Shown here: positions 63,694 through 64,000 of the stretch, piece after piece
Layout: each line of letters begins with the position of its first letter
Position numbering within the stretch: position 1 is the stretch's first letter
Assembly: GCF_946482605.1 (NCBI RefSeq)
Contig: NZ_CAMLSE010000005.1
Coordinates: 286,094 to 350,093 of the forward strand
Origin: an uncultured Dyadobacter sp.
GTDB lineage: Bacteria; Bacteroidota; Bacteroidia; Cytophagales; Spirosomataceae
Direction of reading: 5' to 3'
Length of the DNA: 64,000 nucleotides
Translations under genes and position numbers: made by a program
Notes under the pieces: generated by a model
What the model was told of the DNA's origin: nothing
Seen by the model: the letters and a program-made list of their open reading frames with translations, nothing else
Databases searched by the model: none

Positions 63694-64000
63694 TCATTCA
63701 ATAGGAAGATTATCCCTGAAACTTTCAATCCGCTCCCTACAAATCCGCTCCGTCAAATCCCTCAGCAATGCAACCCGACCGCCAAGATATTCCAGTTCCT
63801 CTTTTTCAATCTTGTAGCTCTTTTCATACCTAGCATCAATGTAGGCCTTTTTTAGAAGTTGAAACATCCGGTCTTCCTCACCTGTATTTCTAGTAAAAAC
63901 CGTAGCAAAATCGGAATGGAGTTTTACGACTTGGTTTCCCAATTCTGTCAGCTTCCCCTAAAAGTGATCGTTGAATAAATGGAGCTTTCCGATTATATTT
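63694..64000 (-). pseudogene. HEPN-domain protein, C-terminal part with amber codon
   Basis: The readable part 'RMFQLLKKAYIDARYEKSYK' with 'LRDLTERICRERIESF' is the C-terminal half of HEPN domains found in Bacteroidota nucleotidyltransferase-HEPN proteins. The same frame is interrupted by TAG at 63958-63960 and continues upstream to the window edge (NIIGKLHLFNDHF before, GKLTELGNQ after). The gene starts beyond the window. HEPN proteins are often RNases in toxin-antitoxin or defence loci. Either it is broken or it starts anew after the stop. Confidence 0.65.

Noticed and set aside
1..64000. CRISPR arrays, rRNA genes or complete tRNA genes
   Set aside because: No regularly spaced repeats and no complete tRNA or rRNA sequence were recognised by eye; only a possible tRNA 3' fragment at 56711.

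Overview
The window comes from a member of the Bacteroidota, most likely a Cytophagales genus close to Dyadobacter or Spirosoma; the genus is an inference from gene content. The signs are SusC/SusD pairs, FecR anti-sigma and ECF sigma factors, FtsX-type permeases with a prefix domain, a CTnDOT-type integrase, and a promoter of the TTTG / TAnnTTTG kind. Most of positions 1-46,000 is moderately GC-rich. From about 46,100 on the DNA is visibly richer in A/T and looks acquired.

Region 1 (1-27,900) is carbohydrate uptake and breakdown. It holds the tail of a SusD gene, a GH30 and a GH2 glycosidase with a divergent AraC regulator, an MFS sugar carrier and an ECF sigma factor. A long minus-strand operon-like run follows: FecR, SusC, SusD, a PQQ- and haem-dependent dehydrogenase, a double DUF1080 protein, a DUF6807 protein and a Gfo/Idh/MocA oxidoreductase. 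This set suggests that an imported sugar or glycoside is oxidised before it is cleaved. Next come a VCBS-repeat protein divergent from a Nudix-derived regulator, then a LysR regulator divergent from a type-B carboxylesterase and a GH78-like rhamnosidase.

Region 2 (28,000-46,100) is mixed housekeeping and efflux: a PadR-controlled FtsX permease, and an AraC regulator followed by a TolC-HlyD-MFS tripartite efflux set. In that set TolC carries a frameshift and HlyD an internal stop. Acetolactate synthase, Mug DNA glycosylase, an aldo/keto reductase, another AraC regulator, an S33-type hydrolase and a hybrid histidine kinase broken in at least three places follow.

Region 3 (46,100-53,700) is a decayed island. 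It holds an ISAon1-type transposase fragment and frameshifted relaxase and MobC genes. Next to these lies an apparently intact four-gene cluster (48,977-53,014): a six-cysteine peptide with a Bacteroidota RiPP-type leader, a tandem GT25 glycosyltransferase, a VKOR/thioredoxin oxidase with an inactive C39-like domain, and a GT2 glycosyltransferase. I read this as a candidate glycosylated, disulfide-bonded peptide system, similar in logic to glycocins but with different enzymes. It is the most interesting part of the window. A truncated Rpn nuclease tail follows.

Region 4 (53,700-64,000) starts with a serine hydrolase and two divergent receiver-only proteins. After that comes the left end of an integrative element: a possible tRNA-derived att core, a terminator, a CTnDOT-like integrase, a truncated DUF932 gene and a small minus-strand operon of element genes. 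Its cargo is a pair formed by an OLD-like ATPase and a trypsin-like protease, a candidate two-gene defence module, followed by a HEPN gene with an internal amber codon that runs off the window.
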